DNA from: Alphaproteobacteria bacterium
GTDB lineage: Bacteria; Pseudomonadota; Alphaproteobacteria; 16-39-46; JABJFC01
Assembly (NCBI GenBank): GCA_018662925.1
Contig: JABJFC010000079.1
Location: 1-33,310 of the forward strand
DNA: 33,310 nucleotides
Direction of reading: 5' to 3'
In this document: one piece after another, positions 8,617-17,036 of the stretch
Position numbering within the stretch: position 1 is the first letter of the stretch
How the letters are laid out: the number at the start of each line of letters is the position of its first letter
The notes under the pieces: generated by a model
Told to the model about the DNA's origin: nothing
Seen by the model: only the letters and a program-made list of their open reading frames with translations
Databases searched by the model: none
Program-made: the position numbers and the translations under genes

Positions 8617-9527
8617 GACAAAAGTTCGTACATTTTATTTTGCCAGTGGTTGGCGTGATAGGCGTAAGTTTTATGTTGTTCTCTCTCCTTCATCAGCCTG
8701 GAACATTAGATCCAATTGTATATAAAGATCCGGCTATTTCCCCATTTTCTTCCCAAGTATCGGGAATTGGCATTGTTGAGCCGAAGAGTGAATTGATTGA
8801 AATTGGCACCCATATTTCAGGAATTGCAACAAAAGTGTATGTTCAAGCAGGACAGCATGTTGATAAGGGTGATCCATTGTTCATGGTGGACAATCGAGAA
8901 GCCCTGGCTCAGTTAGAACTTTCGGAGGCACAAGCGATATCAGCCAAGGTATCATCTGAAGATCTCCAGCATCAGCTTTCACTGTTGGAAAATGTGTCTG
9001 ATCAGAGAGCCATTAGTGAGGATGAATTAAGTCGAAAGCGTTATGCATTTGAATTGGGAAAATCACGTTTTAAAGAAGCTTTGGAGAGGGTGAAAATAGC
9101 CAAAGTTCAACTGGAAAGACACACGGTTCGAGCTCTCTCGCGAGGGGAGATTTTGCAGGTCAATATTATTGAAGGTGAATACGCTCCCATTGGTGTCAAT
9201 GTTAAGCCTTTTCTCATCATGGGAGATACAACTGTCTTTTATGTACGCACTGAAATAGATGAATCAGAAGTGGGGCGCGTAGATCCTAAATCCTCAGCGT
9301 ACGCATACCTTCGCGGTGAATCGAAGGATAAAATTTCATTGGATTTTGTAAAAATTGAGCCGCTTGTTACGCCCAAAAGTCAGCTAATCAATAGTCCCAC
9401 CGAGCGGGTAGATACGCGTGTTTTGGAGGTTGTGTATTCTTTCAGTTCTGAGCATGTAAAGGTTTATGTTGGGCAAGAAATGGATGTTTATATAGAGGCA
9501 ACGGATGTTTCAAATGAAGCGAACTGA
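8613..9527 (+). CDS. HlyD-family periplasmic adaptor of ABC exporter
   Basis: A 304-residue membrane fusion protein. Residues 8-26 form a single inner-membrane anchor; the rest is periplasmic. Biotinyl-lipoyl-like halves flank a coiled-coil hairpin (residues 95-170, rich in Glu, Ala, Leu, Lys): the first half has GIATKVYVQAGQHVDKGDPL and the second ends at GEILQVNIIEGEYAPIGV. A beta-barrel domain follows. The hairpin is short, as in DevB-like adaptors. It starts with GTG, overlapping the ATPase stop by four bases, so translational coupling is likely. The adaptor would link the permease and ATPase to the outer membrane channel that follows. Confidence 0.88.
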   Translation: MRQKFVHFILPVVGVIGVSFMLFSLLHQPGTLDPIVYKDPAISPFSSQVSGIGIVEPKSELIEIGTHISGIATKVYVQAGQHVDKGDPLFMVDNREALAQLELSEAQAISAKVSSEDLQHQLSLLENVSDQRAISEDELSRKRYAFELGKSRFKEALERVKIAKVQLERHTVRALSRGEILQVNIIEGEYAPIGVNVKPFLIMGDTTVFYVRTEIDESEVGRVDPKSSAYAYLRGESKDKISLDFVKIEPLVTPKSQLINSPTERVDTRVLEVVYSFSSEHVKVYVGQEMDVYIEATDVSNEAN

Positions 9528-9530
9528 GCC

Positions 9531-10889
9531 ATGAGGGATCCATTTTTACTCATTTTTTTTATAGGGCTTGTTGGGTGTTCTGTTGGGCCAGATTATAAGC
9601 CGCCCCATATTTCTTTACCTGATAAGTGGCATTCAGATTGGAAGCAAGAAACTTCTAACGATGGTATGACAGCGTTTGATAGCTGGTGGAAGGCATTTGA
9701 AGATCCTGTTTTGGAGGGACTTGTAGAGGAAGGAAGTCTCGAAAATCTTGATTTAAAAATGGCTGTAGCTCGATTGGAAGAGTCTCGCGCATTAAAGAGT
9801 GGAGCAAGTGGAGCTCTTTATCCTGATATTCAATCTACAACAAGTGCGGGTCGCTCCAAGCAGGGATTTATAACTGGAAACAGAAAAGTTACTTCTTTTG
9901 AAGCTGGATTTGATGCTAGTTGGGAATTGGATTTATTTGGCAAAAATTATCGTCAATGGGAGGGCGAAGCGGCATTTGAGGGACAACGATTTTATGAGTT
10001 AGAGGACGTATTAGTTTCTGTACGTGCCGAGATTGCGAAACAATATATTTCTTATCGTGAGGCTCAAAAGCAATTAAAAATTACACAGAGGGCTATTAAG
10101 GCTCAAAAGAAATTGTTGGATCTCTTGGAATCTCTTCAGGAAGCAGGGGTTGTTAGTAACGTTGAGTTATCAGAGGGAAGAGCTTTATATACTGACTATC
10201 AGTCACGGGTCCCGGTGCTGAATTCGGATCTCAAACGGGCACAATATGCTCTCGAAGTTTTGCTGGGCAGAAATCCAGGTTCATTGTCAGAGGTATTAGA
10301 GGATGAATTGCCTATCTCCCCAAGTCTAGAACGTATCAATTTGGACGTTCCCATTCGAGTTATTAGTCGTCGTCCCGACGTGAGGGCGGCTGAACAGGCT
10401 TTGAAAGTTGCAACCGCCCTCCAGGGAGTAGCCATTGCTGATTTGTATCCTAACTTTACGATTGCCGGTTTTTATGGATTGCAAGATTCAAACTTATTTC
10501 CTTCAGGAGCTATTTGGAGATTTGCTGCAGACGGAGCTTTATCTTTGTTTGATTTCGGGAGGATTCGTTCCAAAATAGATACTGCAGATGCGCAAAAAAC
10601 GCAGGCATTGAGTGCGTATGAGCTTGCTGTTTTAAAAGCGCTTGAAGAAGTTGAAAATGCCCTTACAGCTTATGGAAACAGTACTAAGGAAAAGAAACTT
10701 CTTAGGGAAAGCCTGAAAGCACGGGAACAGAATTTAAGGTTACTGAAAAGTAAGTATGAAGCAGGGCTTACGTCGTTTCAGGACGTACTTAAATCACAAC
10801 TTTCTTTTTATGAAAGTGATCTTGCTGTTATTCGTACTGAAAGTAAACAATTCAAAAACTTAGTAGCATTGTATAAGGCCCTGGGTTAA
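9531..10889 (+). CDS. NodT/OprM-family outer membrane efflux lipoprotein
   Basis: A 452-residue TolC-like channel protein. The N-terminus is a lipoprotein signal with lipobox LVGC (Cys16), followed by the family motif SVGPDYKPP. Two OEP domains follow; RRPDVRAAEQAL near residues 285-296 and SLFDFGRIRSKID are hallmark stretches of the NodT/OprM subfamily. It starts three bases after the adaptor stop and closes the operon, giving a complete envelope-spanning exporter. The stop codon overlaps the stop of the opposing mrp gene (TTAA at 10886-10889). The C-terminal region repeats the coiled-coil pattern of the first half. Confidence 0.93.
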   Translation: MRDPFLLIFFIGLVGCSVGPDYKPPHISLPDKWHSDWKQETSNDGMTAFDSWWKAFEDPVLEGLVEEGSLENLDLKMAVARLEESRALKSGASGALYPDIQSTTSAGRSKQGFITGNRKVTSFEAGFDASWELDLFGKNYRQWEGEAAFEGQRFYELEDVLVSVRAEIAKQYISYREAQKQLKITQRAIKAQKKLLDLLESLQEAGVVSNVELSEGRALYTDYQSRVPVLNSDLKRAQYALEVLLGRNPGSLSEVLEDELPISPSLERINLDVPIRVISRRPDVRAAEQALKVATALQGVAIADLYPNFTIAGFYGLQDSNLFPSGAIWRFAADGALSLFDFGRIRSKIDTADAQKTQALSAYELAVLKALEEVENALTAYGNSTKEKKLLRESLKAREQNLRLLKSKYEAGLTSFQDVLKSQLSFYESDLAVIRTESKQFKNLVALYKALG

Positions 10890-11956
10890 GCCAACTTCTT
10901 TAAATTTGGAAGTTGATCGGAAATCTTATTTGCAAGTTTCCTAAAGACTTTAGACAAAGCATTCTCAGGTTCCATTTGTGGCAGGGGAACTCCTAAATCA
11001 CCACTTTTTCTAACATCTAGATGGAGAGGGATTTGTGATAAGAGGGGGACCTTAAGTTTTTTGGCCTCTTTCTCAGCACCACCGTTGCTGAAAATATGTG
11101 TTTCATGGCCACAATTTGGGCACTCAAAATGGCTCATGTTTTCGACGATACCGAGAATAGGCACGTCTAACTGCTGGAACATATAGAGCCCCTTACGGGC
11201 ATCGAGAAGGGATAAATCCTGAGGCGTTGTGACGATAATGGCCCCTGATAAGGGGATTTGCTGGGCTAGTGTGATTTGGATATCTCCTGTTCCAGGAGGA
11301 AGGTCTATGACCAGAACGTCTAAGTCTCCCCACGAAACGTTCTGGAGAAATTGTAGTAGGGCTTTGCTGATCATGGGACCGCGCCAAATAGTGGGCTGGC
11401 TTTCAGGGCCGATGAGCCCCATAGACATGCATTTGATGCCGTATTTTTCGATGGGTGGGAGTGTTTTTTTGTCTGGTGAGAGAGGGCGTTCTTTGATGTT
11501 CATCAGGAGAGGGAGCGAGGGGCCGTAAATATCTGCATCTAGGAGTCCAACTCGCAGCTGAAGATCTTTAAGGGCACAGGCCAAACTGACTGCAACGGTG
11601 GACTTGCCGACGCCGCCTTTTCCAGAGCCAACTGCAATGATTTGCTTAATGTTAGGAAAAGAGAACTTTTGCACAGGTTGTTTGCGAGGCATGGGTTTAG
11701 GAGCGGTCATGATGACAGCAACAGAGTCTATTTCTGGAAGCTTTCTAAAAATATTTTCAATTTGAGCACGGAGAGGTTCTAGCTTTTCAGCATCAGCCGA
11801 GGGCACATCTAGGATGCAAGTAATCTTAAGACCATTTTCTGACGGTGTAATTGATAAATGGGAAACAAGGTTTTGCGTGATAACATCTGACTTTAGATAG
11901 GGGTCGCCAATTTTTCTGAGGATATCTCGTAAGTATTCTTCTGAAATCTTTGACAT
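10886..11956 (-). CDS. mrp: Mrp/ApbC/NBP35 iron-sulfur cluster carrier ATPase
   Basis: A 356-residue P-loop ATPase that carries and delivers iron-sulfur clusters in the cytoplasm. Residues 1-80 form the MIP18/DUF59-like domain. Next comes the deviant Walker A GSGKGGVGKST (110-120) typical of the Mrp/MinD class. The DLPPGTGD motif follows, and the CPNC pair in SHFECPNCG is the cluster-binding CxxC. A longer open frame upstream (to 12139) has an implausible Pro/Gly-rich N-terminus antisense to hflK, so I start at ATG 11956, where the MSKISEEYLRDILRKI opening is family-like. No clear ribosome site is visible there. It is divergent from hflK, an arrangement common in alphaproteobacteria. Confidence 0.93.
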   Translation of the reverse strand: MSKISEEYLRDILRKIGDPYLKSDVITQNLVSHLSITPSENGLKITCILDVPSADAEKLEPLRAQIENIFRKLPEIDSVAVIMTAPKPMPRKQPVQKFSFPNIKQIIAVGSGKGGVGKSTVAVSLACALKDLQLRVGLLDADIYGPSLPLLMNIKERPLSPDKKTLPPIEKYGIKCMSMGLIGPESQPTIWRGPMISKALLQFLQNVSWGDLDVLVIDLPPGTGDIQITLAQQIPLSGAIIVTTPQDLSLLDARKGLYMFQQLDVPILGIVENMSHFECPNCGHETHIFSNGGAEKEAKKLKVPLLSQIPLHLDVRKSGDLGVPLPQMEPENALSKVFRKLANKISDQLPNLKKLA

Positions 11957-11972
11957 AATTGAAAGTCCGTGA

Positions 11973-12001
11973 TTGCGTTGAGGCGCTATGTGCCGTATAA
12001 C
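11973..12001 (+). promoter_or_regulatory. Candidate sigma70 promoter of the hflK operon
   Basis: TTGCGT (11973-11978) and TATAAC (11996-12001) are separated by 17 bp and sit about 50 bp before the hflK start. The match to the consensus is 4/6 and 5/6. It is followed by a 12-bp perfect palindrome. Confidence 0.45.
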
Positions 12002-12009
12002 TTTGTACT

Positions 12010-12027
12010 GGTATACCTCATATGAGG
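12010..12027. promoter_or_regulatory. Overlapping palindromes in the hflK leader
   Basis: GGTATACC (12010-12017) overlaps the perfect 12-bp palindrome CCTCATATGAGG (12016-12027). Both lie between the candidate promoter and the AAGGAGAG ribosome site at 12041-12048. The position fits a repressor or activator site, or a short RNA hairpin in the leader. No regulator can be named. Confidence 0.35.
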
Positions 12028-12053
12028 GGAACGGTAAAGAAAAGGAGAGACAA

Positions 12054-13136
12054 ATGTCAAACTTCGCGCAAGGAGGCGGAGAAGGCCCCTGGGGTGGGGG
12101 ACCGTGGGGTGGAGATAAGCCAACACCTAAGGGACCCACTGTTGAGCAGTTTTTTCAAAAAGGCAAAAAAGAGTTTGGCGGATTCTTCCCCAATGGTTTT
12201 GGGGGTAAGAAGGGAATTTTAATAGCTGTTCTCGTCGCATTTGTATTGTGGTTGGGCACAGGTATTTATCGTGTGGATCCAGATGAAAAGGGTGTCGTCT
12301 TACGCTTTGGAAAATTTGTTCGAAAGGTAGAACCTGGTCTTAACTATCACCTTCCTGTACCTATTGAAACGGTCTTTACCCCCAAGGTAACGCGTGTGCA
12401 GCGTGTAGAAATAGGATACCGATCTGGCAAGAATGGAAGGGGAACTGAACACCTTGAAGAGAGCTTGATGTTGACGGGTGACGAAAACATCATTGATATC
12501 AACTTCACGATTTTTTGGTTTATTAAAAATGCTGAATCATATCTTTTTAAGGTGCGCTCGCCTGAAGAAACTGTAAAAGCTGTTGCGGAGAGCGTAATGC
12601 GTGATGTCGTAGGACAGATGCCTATAGCAGTTGCTTTGGCGGAAGGACGTAAAGACATAGAAGAACGGGTTTTAGCGCATCTTCAAGAAATATTGAATGA
12701 ATACAATTCTGGTATTGAGATCACACAAGTTGAGCTCCAGCGTGTTGATCCACCAAATGCCGTAATTGATGCTTTCAGAGATGTTCAAAGAGCAAGGGCA
12801 GATCAGGAGCGGATGCGAAATGAGGCAGAAGGGTATCGAAATCAGGTTATTCCCCACGCACGAGGTGCTGCAGCAAAGTTGCTTCAAGAGGCAGAAGCCT
12901 ACAAGCAGCAAATAACTGCTAAGGCCCAAGGTGACGCTAAGCGGTTTGAGTCTGTTTTGAATGCTTATAAAACAGCGCCCGATGTGACCAGGAAGAGGAT
13001 TTACCTGGAGACTCTCGAAGAAATTTTAACAAATACGAACAAAATTGTTCTTGATGAAGCAACGAAAGGGCAGGGAGTGCTTCCTTATCTCCCATTGCCG
13101 GCTATGAAAGCACATGCTGAGACGGATAAAGGGTAG
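12054..13136 (+). CDS. hflK: HflK, membrane protease modulator
   Basis: A 360-residue SPFH/band 7 protein. Residues 1-55 are cytoplasmic and very rich in Gly and Pro. A membrane segment follows (ILIAVLVAFVLWLGTG), then the SPFH domain beginning VDPDEKGVVLRFGKFV, then a coiled coil rich in Glu, Ala and Arg. HflK forms a large hetero-oligomeric vault with HflC in the inner membrane and restrains the FtsH protease. The ATG at 12054 has a strong ribosome site (AAGGAGAG, 5 nt away); an upstream ATG at 11988 does not. hflC starts 5 bases after its stop. Confidence 0.95.
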   Translation: MSNFAQGGGEGPWGGGPWGGDKPTPKGPTVEQFFQKGKKEFGGFFPNGFGGKKGILIAVLVAFVLWLGTGIYRVDPDEKGVVLRFGKFVRKVEPGLNYHLPVPIETVFTPKVTRVQRVEIGYRSGKNGRGTEHLEESLMLTGDENIIDINFTIFWFIKNAESYLFKVRSPEETVKAVAESVMRDVVGQMPIAVALAEGRKDIEERVLAHLQEILNEYNSGIEITQVELQRVDPPNAVIDAFRDVQRARADQERMRNEAEGYRNQVIPHARGAAAKLLQEAEAYKQQITAKAQGDAKRFESVLNAYKTAPDVTRKRIYLETLEEILTNTNKIVLDEATKGQGVLPYLPLPAMKAHAETDKG

Positions 13137-13141
13137 CTAAA

Positions 13142-14020
13142 ATGAAACAATCAACTGTTATTATTGCACTTATATCCATAGGGGTGCTATTTGTTTTGGG
13201 AACATCGACTTTCTTTACGGTTCATCAGACTGAGCAGGCTCTAGTGCTGCAATTTGGAGATCCTATTCGTACCATTGACGAGCCAGGGCTGAAAATGAAA
13301 ATTCCATTCGTACAGAATGTCGTGTATTACGACAAACGGTTACTGGCATTAGATGTTCCCTCAGAAGAGGTTATTGCGCTTGATCAAAAGCGGCTGGTTG
13401 CTGACATGTTTTTGAGGTATCACATTGTTAAGCCTCTACGCTTTTTCCAAAGTGTTGGGACAGAAGAAATGGCTAAGACCCGACTCGCTGCCTTAATGGT
13501 TGGTAGTTTGCGTCGTATACTTGGACAGGTGCCTCTCGGGACGATGCTATCTAAAAAACGTGAAGACATTATGGATCAGATTCAGCAAGAGGTGAATACG
13601 GCTGCTCAACAGTTTGGGCTCTCTGTGACAGATGTTCGAATAAAGCGTGCTGACCTTCCTAAAGCTAATAGTGAAGCAATATATGCCAGGATGAATAGTG
13701 AGCGCGAACGTGAAGCAAAGGAGTTTAGGGCCCAAGGGATGGAAATTTCTGAGGTTATTAAGGCACGTGCTGAACGAGAGCAAACTGTCATTCTGGCTGA
13801 AGCCGAGAGGGATGCACAAATTCTTCGAGGAGAGGGTGATAAAAAATCTGTTGAGGTTTATGGTAAGTCTTTCGGAAAAGATCCAGACTTCTTCGAGTTT
13901 TATCGCAGTATGGAAGCTAATAAAGCTGCTCTTGGAAATGACAAGACAACCTTTGTGCTATCTCCTCAGAGTGATTTCTTTAAGTACTTCGGAACTTCTA
14001 AGAAGGGAAATCGCCGGTAA
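13142..14020 (+). CDS. hflC: HflC, membrane protease modulator
   Basis: A 292-residue SPFH/band 7 protein, partner of HflK. It has an N-terminal membrane segment (residues 5-24, VIIALISIGVLFVLG), then FTVHQTEQALVLQFGDPI and the SPFH domain. A long helix with RAEREQTVILAEAERDAQ near residues 205-225 follows, the region that packs against HflK. Near the end, DFFEFYRSMEAN and a FFKYF motif are typical of HflC. The gap to hflK is 5 nt, so the two are co-transcribed, as expected for subunits of one complex. It is followed 31 bp later by the degP gene. Confidence 0.95.
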   Translation: MKQSTVIIALISIGVLFVLGTSTFFTVHQTEQALVLQFGDPIRTIDEPGLKMKIPFVQNVVYYDKRLLALDVPSEEVIALDQKRLVADMFLRYHIVKPLRFFQSVGTEEMAKTRLAALMVGSLRRILGQVPLGTMLSKKREDIMDQIQQEVNTAAQQFGLSVTDVRIKRADLPKANSEAIYARMNSEREREAKEFRAQGMEISEVIKARAEREQTVILAEAERDAQILRGEGDKKSVEVYGKSFGKDPDFFEFYRSMEANKAALGNDKTTFVLSPQSDFFKYFGTSKKGNRR

Positions 14021-14051
14021 CTGTATAATAATATAAAAATAATTGGTGTAT

Positions 14052-15518
14052 ATGATGGGCTTAAAGCTTTACAGATTTTTAGGTGTCGTTTTTTGTTTTG
14101 CCATGTTGGTTTTCGATGTTTGTGCGGCAGACAGACCACAGAGCTTTGCAAAAACAGCGGAAAGGGCTTTGCCCACGGTTGTCAATATTTCAACTAAGCA
14201 TATGTCACGAGCAGCCATGGCTGACATGAAAAACTTACCTCAATTTGGCCATCTTGGAGATTTACTGAAAGAGTTTTTGGAGTTTCACCATAGTCGTCCT
14301 CGTGAAATCAGTTCGTTGGGCTCCGGATACATTGTTGACCCGAAGGGGTATGTTGTTACGAATCGTCATGTCATTGCGAAGGCAGATGAGATTACAGTTA
14401 TTCTTAATGATGGGTCAGAGCATGATGCTAAGATCATTGGCGTTGATTCCAGAACAGATGTAGCGGTTTTAAAAATTGAACCCGAAAAGCCTCTCCCAAG
14501 CATTGAATGGGGAAATTCTACAGAAGCGCGCGTGGGGGATTGGATTCTTGTCATCGGGAATCCATTTGGTTTGGGAGGGACCGTAACAGCAGGAATTATA
14601 TCTTCACGGGCTCGGGATATTTCTTCACAGGCTGGAGATATTGCTCTTACCAAATACGTGGACAACATGATCCAAACTGATGCGGCGATCAACTTGGGGA
14701 ATTCTGGGGGCCCCATGTTTGATATGAATGGTAATGTAATAGGAATGAATGTTGCTATCTTTTCGCCTTCAGGTGGAAACGTAGGAATTGGCTTTGCGAT
14801 TCCGTCTAGTATTGTTAAGCGAGTAGTTGAACAAATCAAAACAACAGGGCGTGCTCAGTATGCTTGGATGGGTGTCGTTGTCCAAGATGTGACAGAAGAG
14901 ATTGCTGATAGTCTTGGTTTGGATAAGGAGCGCGGGGCTCTTGTCACAAACGTTGCACCAAATGGTCCAGCGCAAAAAGCACAGCTTCAACCGGGAGATG
15001 TAATCCTTTCATTCAATAATCACCAGGTTCCAAATTATGAGAACTTTCCAAGGATGGTAGGTGAAACACGCATTGGAACCGTAGCGCCAGTAAAGATTTG
15101 GCGGAAAGGGAAAGAAATTAATTTAAAGCTAACACTGGAAGAATACCCAAACAAGGAGGGTGTCGCCGAGATGGTGATGGCTAAGAAGAAAGCTGCTTCT
15201 CAGGAGCCCGAAGCGGGAGAATTTTTAGGTATTTCTGTTGGCCCCATTACAGAAGAAATACGTAAGAAGTTAAATATCAGTGATGATGTTAATGGAGCCA
15301 TTGTTTTCAAGATAGATTCAGGAAGTGTTGCTTCTAAGAAAGGGATCCAAGTGGGAGATTTAGTGGTTGAGGTCAACCAGCATCCCATATCAGATCATCG
15401 CCAGGTGTTGCAAAAAATATCAAATGCCATGGCTAAGGGTAATAAAACTGTACTGCTTAAGATTCTTAGAGGACAGAAATCTGTATACATAGGCCTTCCA
15501 CTCGACAACGACAGATAA
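14052..15518 (+). CDS. degP: Periplasmic serine protease/chaperone, DegP (Do) family
   Basis: A 488-residue HtrA-type protease. An N-terminal signal peptide (GVVFCFAMLVFDVCA) is followed by the trypsin-like domain with catalytic His106 (TNRHVI), Asp136 (DSRTDVAV) and Ser218 (NLGNSGGP), then two PDZ domains (about 265-355 and 385-480). It degrades or refolds misfolded periplasmic proteins. Several in-frame starts exist (TTG 14043, GTG 14046, ATG 14052, ATG 14055) and none has a good ribosome site; the first ATG is my choice. Its place after hflK and hflC is conserved in alphaproteobacteria and links it to membrane protein quality control. Related DegQ/MucD naming is equally possible. Confidence 0.93.
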   Translation: MMGLKLYRFLGVVFCFAMLVFDVCAADRPQSFAKTAERALPTVVNISTKHMSRAAMADMKNLPQFGHLGDLLKEFLEFHHSRPREISSLGSGYIVDPKGYVVTNRHVIAKADEITVILNDGSEHDAKIIGVDSRTDVAVLKIEPEKPLPSIEWGNSTEARVGDWILVIGNPFGLGGTVTAGIISSRARDISSQAGDIALTKYVDNMIQTDAAINLGNSGGPMFDMNGNVIGMNVAIFSPSGGNVGIGFAIPSSIVKRVVEQIKTTGRAQYAWMGVVVQDVTEEIADSLGLDKERGALVTNVAPNGPAQKAQLQPGDVILSFNNHQVPNYENFPRMVGETRIGTVAPVKIWRKGKEINLKLTLEEYPNKEGVAEMVMAKKKAASQEPEAGEFLGISVGPITEEIRKKLNISDDVNGAIVFKIDSGSVASKKGIQVGDLVVEVNQHPISDHRQVLQKISNAMAKGNKTVLLKILRGQKSVYIGLPLDNDR

Positions 15519-15524
15519 CGAATT

Positions 15525-16463
15525 TTGTCAAAAAACATTCTTATTATTGTGGGGCCAACTGGAAGTGGAAAGTCTGCCTTGGCCCATGATTTGGCTGAAG
15601 AACTTGAAGGAGCCGTTCTCAATGCAGACAGTCAGCAAATTTACAGAGAGTTATCTGTATTGTCTGCACGCCCTTCGGAAAATGAGTACAGGAATGTTCC
15701 TTATAAATTGTTTGGCCTTTATTCAGCTGAAAAAAACACCTGTACGGCTGGGGAGTGGCGACAGCTCGCATTGAGAGAAATTAAGAATTCTAAGGAGAAA
15801 AATCAACTTCCAATAATTGTTGGAGGAACGGGATTCTATATATTTACGCTTTTAAATGGTATTTCGCCGGTGCCGGAGGTATCAGAGAAAATTAGGCGTG
15901 ATACAGAGGATCTTCTCAATACGATGGGGATTGAAGCCTTTTATAAGGAACTCTGCATTCGGGATTCTCAGATAGCTCGCAAGCTGAAGCCAACAGACAA
16001 AAGAAGACTCTTGCGTGCATGGGAAGTCCTGGAGGCAACAGGTAAGTCTCTTGCCTATTGGCAAAGCATACCTGCTGATACAAGTGATATAGCAGCGTAT
16101 AACTTTGTTACTGTTTTATTAGCGCCAGAGCGAAAAGAGCTCTACGACTCTATTAATGCGCGTGTGCTCAGTATGATTGAGCAGGGAGCTGTCGAAGAAG
16201 TAAAAGGCCTAGAAAGAATTCCAGATGCTCACCCGGTTACAAAGGCAGTTGGTGTCAAAGAGATTAGAGCGTTTTTGAAGGGGGCTACGTCTTTAGAAGA
16301 AGCAATTGAAGAAATGCAAAAGGAAACGAGGCGTTATGCCAAACGTCAATATACGTGGTTTCGCCACCAGTTGCAGCCATCACTTGTAATCCCCAATGCA
16401 TATATCCAGAAGGATCGTAAAGGATCCCAAAAAACTAGAAACGAAATCAAAGAGCTACTTTAG
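15525..16463 (+). CDS. miaA: tRNA dimethylallyltransferase
   Basis: A 312-residue enzyme that puts the isopentenyl group on A37 of tRNAs reading UNN codons. The P-loop GPTGSGKSALA lies at residues 10-20, then NADSQQIYRELSVLSARPS, the GGTGFYI motif near 100, and TKAVGVKEIRAFL near 240. RRYAKRQYTWFRHQ at about 272-285 is the C-terminal signature. The start is TTG at 15525, six bases after the degP stop, without a clear ribosome site; no later start is possible because the P-loop follows at once. The weak start suggests coupling to degP translation. It converges on lptE. Confidence 0.93.
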   Translation: MSKNILIIVGPTGSGKSALAHDLAEELEGAVLNADSQQIYRELSVLSARPSENEYRNVPYKLFGLYSAEKNTCTAGEWRQLALREIKNSKEKNQLPIIVGGTGFYIFTLLNGISPVPEVSEKIRRDTEDLLNTMGIEAFYKELCIRDSQIARKLKPTDKRRLLRAWEVLEATGKSLAYWQSIPADTSDIAAYNFVTVLLAPERKELYDSINARVLSMIEQGAVEEVKGLERIPDAHPVTKAVGVKEIRAFLKGATSLEEAIEEMQKETRRYAKRQYTWFRHQLQPSLVIPNAYIQKDRKGSQKTRNEIKELL

Positions 16464-16511
16464 TAAGCTGCTTCAGTTGTTTCTCAGTACTAACAACAAA
16501 CAAACTTACTA
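16461..16511. terminator. Nested inverted repeats between convergent miaA and lptE
   Basis: TAGTAAG (16461-16467) pairs with CTTACTA (16505-16511), and inside it GTTGTT (16476-16481) pairs with AACAAC (16492-16497). The outer arms cover both stop codons. It could end transcription in both directions, but the stems are AT-rich and no long T run follows, so this is tentative. Confidence 0.3.
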
Positions 16512-17036
16512 GTGCTTCGAGATGTTTTGTTGATAGCTTTGAAGATCAACCGCTATCTGCAGCTTTATATCTTGGGCAATTTGTCTGAGGGTTTTTGCTT
16601 TTGCATCCTCTGCGGCAACAACAGTCGCATATGGGGCACCAACTATAGTGTTGAAGTTAGAGGTGGCAGTAAGGGACTTGGACGCAATTGGTTTATCCGT
16701 TTTTTGATCTTTGAGGACATAAATTGCCGTTAAGGTAAACTCTGTTCTTGAAGAGGTTGCGTCCTTTAGGATTCCAAGATGGACTTTATTTTCCTTTAGT
16801 CTTACTGACAGAATATATTTAGGGTGTATTGGCGCACCAGTGGGGGAGAGTAGGGTAAGTAGATGGTTGTGGAGCTCTTGTCCAGTTCGATTAGGGATGT
16901 AGTCTATTTTGACATGAGAGAGAGCTGTGACTATTTCCTTTTTGTCTTCGGTGAAAGATTTATTAAGCGGCTTAAAACCACAGCCTGTTAAAAATGCACA
17001 AAGGATAAGGGAGGGTACGATTCTATACAACGACAT
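16509..17036 (-). CDS. lptE: LPS-assembly lipoprotein LptE
   Basis: A 175-residue lipoprotein with a signal peptide ending in lipobox LTGC (Cys19) and then GFKPL, the opening seen in LptE of alphaproteobacteria. LptE plugs the LptD barrel in the outer membrane and helps place LPS at the surface. The rest is a mixed alpha/beta domain with VKIDYIPNRTGQELHNHL near residues 43-60, typical of the family. It begins inside the last codons of leuS (14-nt overlap), a linkage conserved in this class. The holA gene that often follows is not here; the next gene is miaA in the opposite direction. Confidence 0.88.
   Translation of the reverse strand: MSLYRIVPSLILCAFLTGCGFKPLNKSFTEDKKEIVTALSHVKIDYIPNRTGQELHNHLLTLLSPTGAPIHPKYILSVRLKENKVHLGILKDATSSRTEFTLTAIYVLKDQKTDKPIASKSLTATSNFNTIVGAPYATVVAAEDAKAKTLRQIAQDIKLQIAVDLQSYQQNISKH

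Noticed and set aside
11950-11955. Perfect TTGACA as -35 for hflK
   Set aside because: No acceptable -10 lies 16-18 bp downstream; the TTGCGT/TATAAC pair is better.
10886-12139. Long N-terminal extension of Mrp up to 12139
   Set aside because: The extra 61 residues are Pro/Gly-rich and antisense to the Gly-rich start of hflK; the family start is the ATG at 11956.
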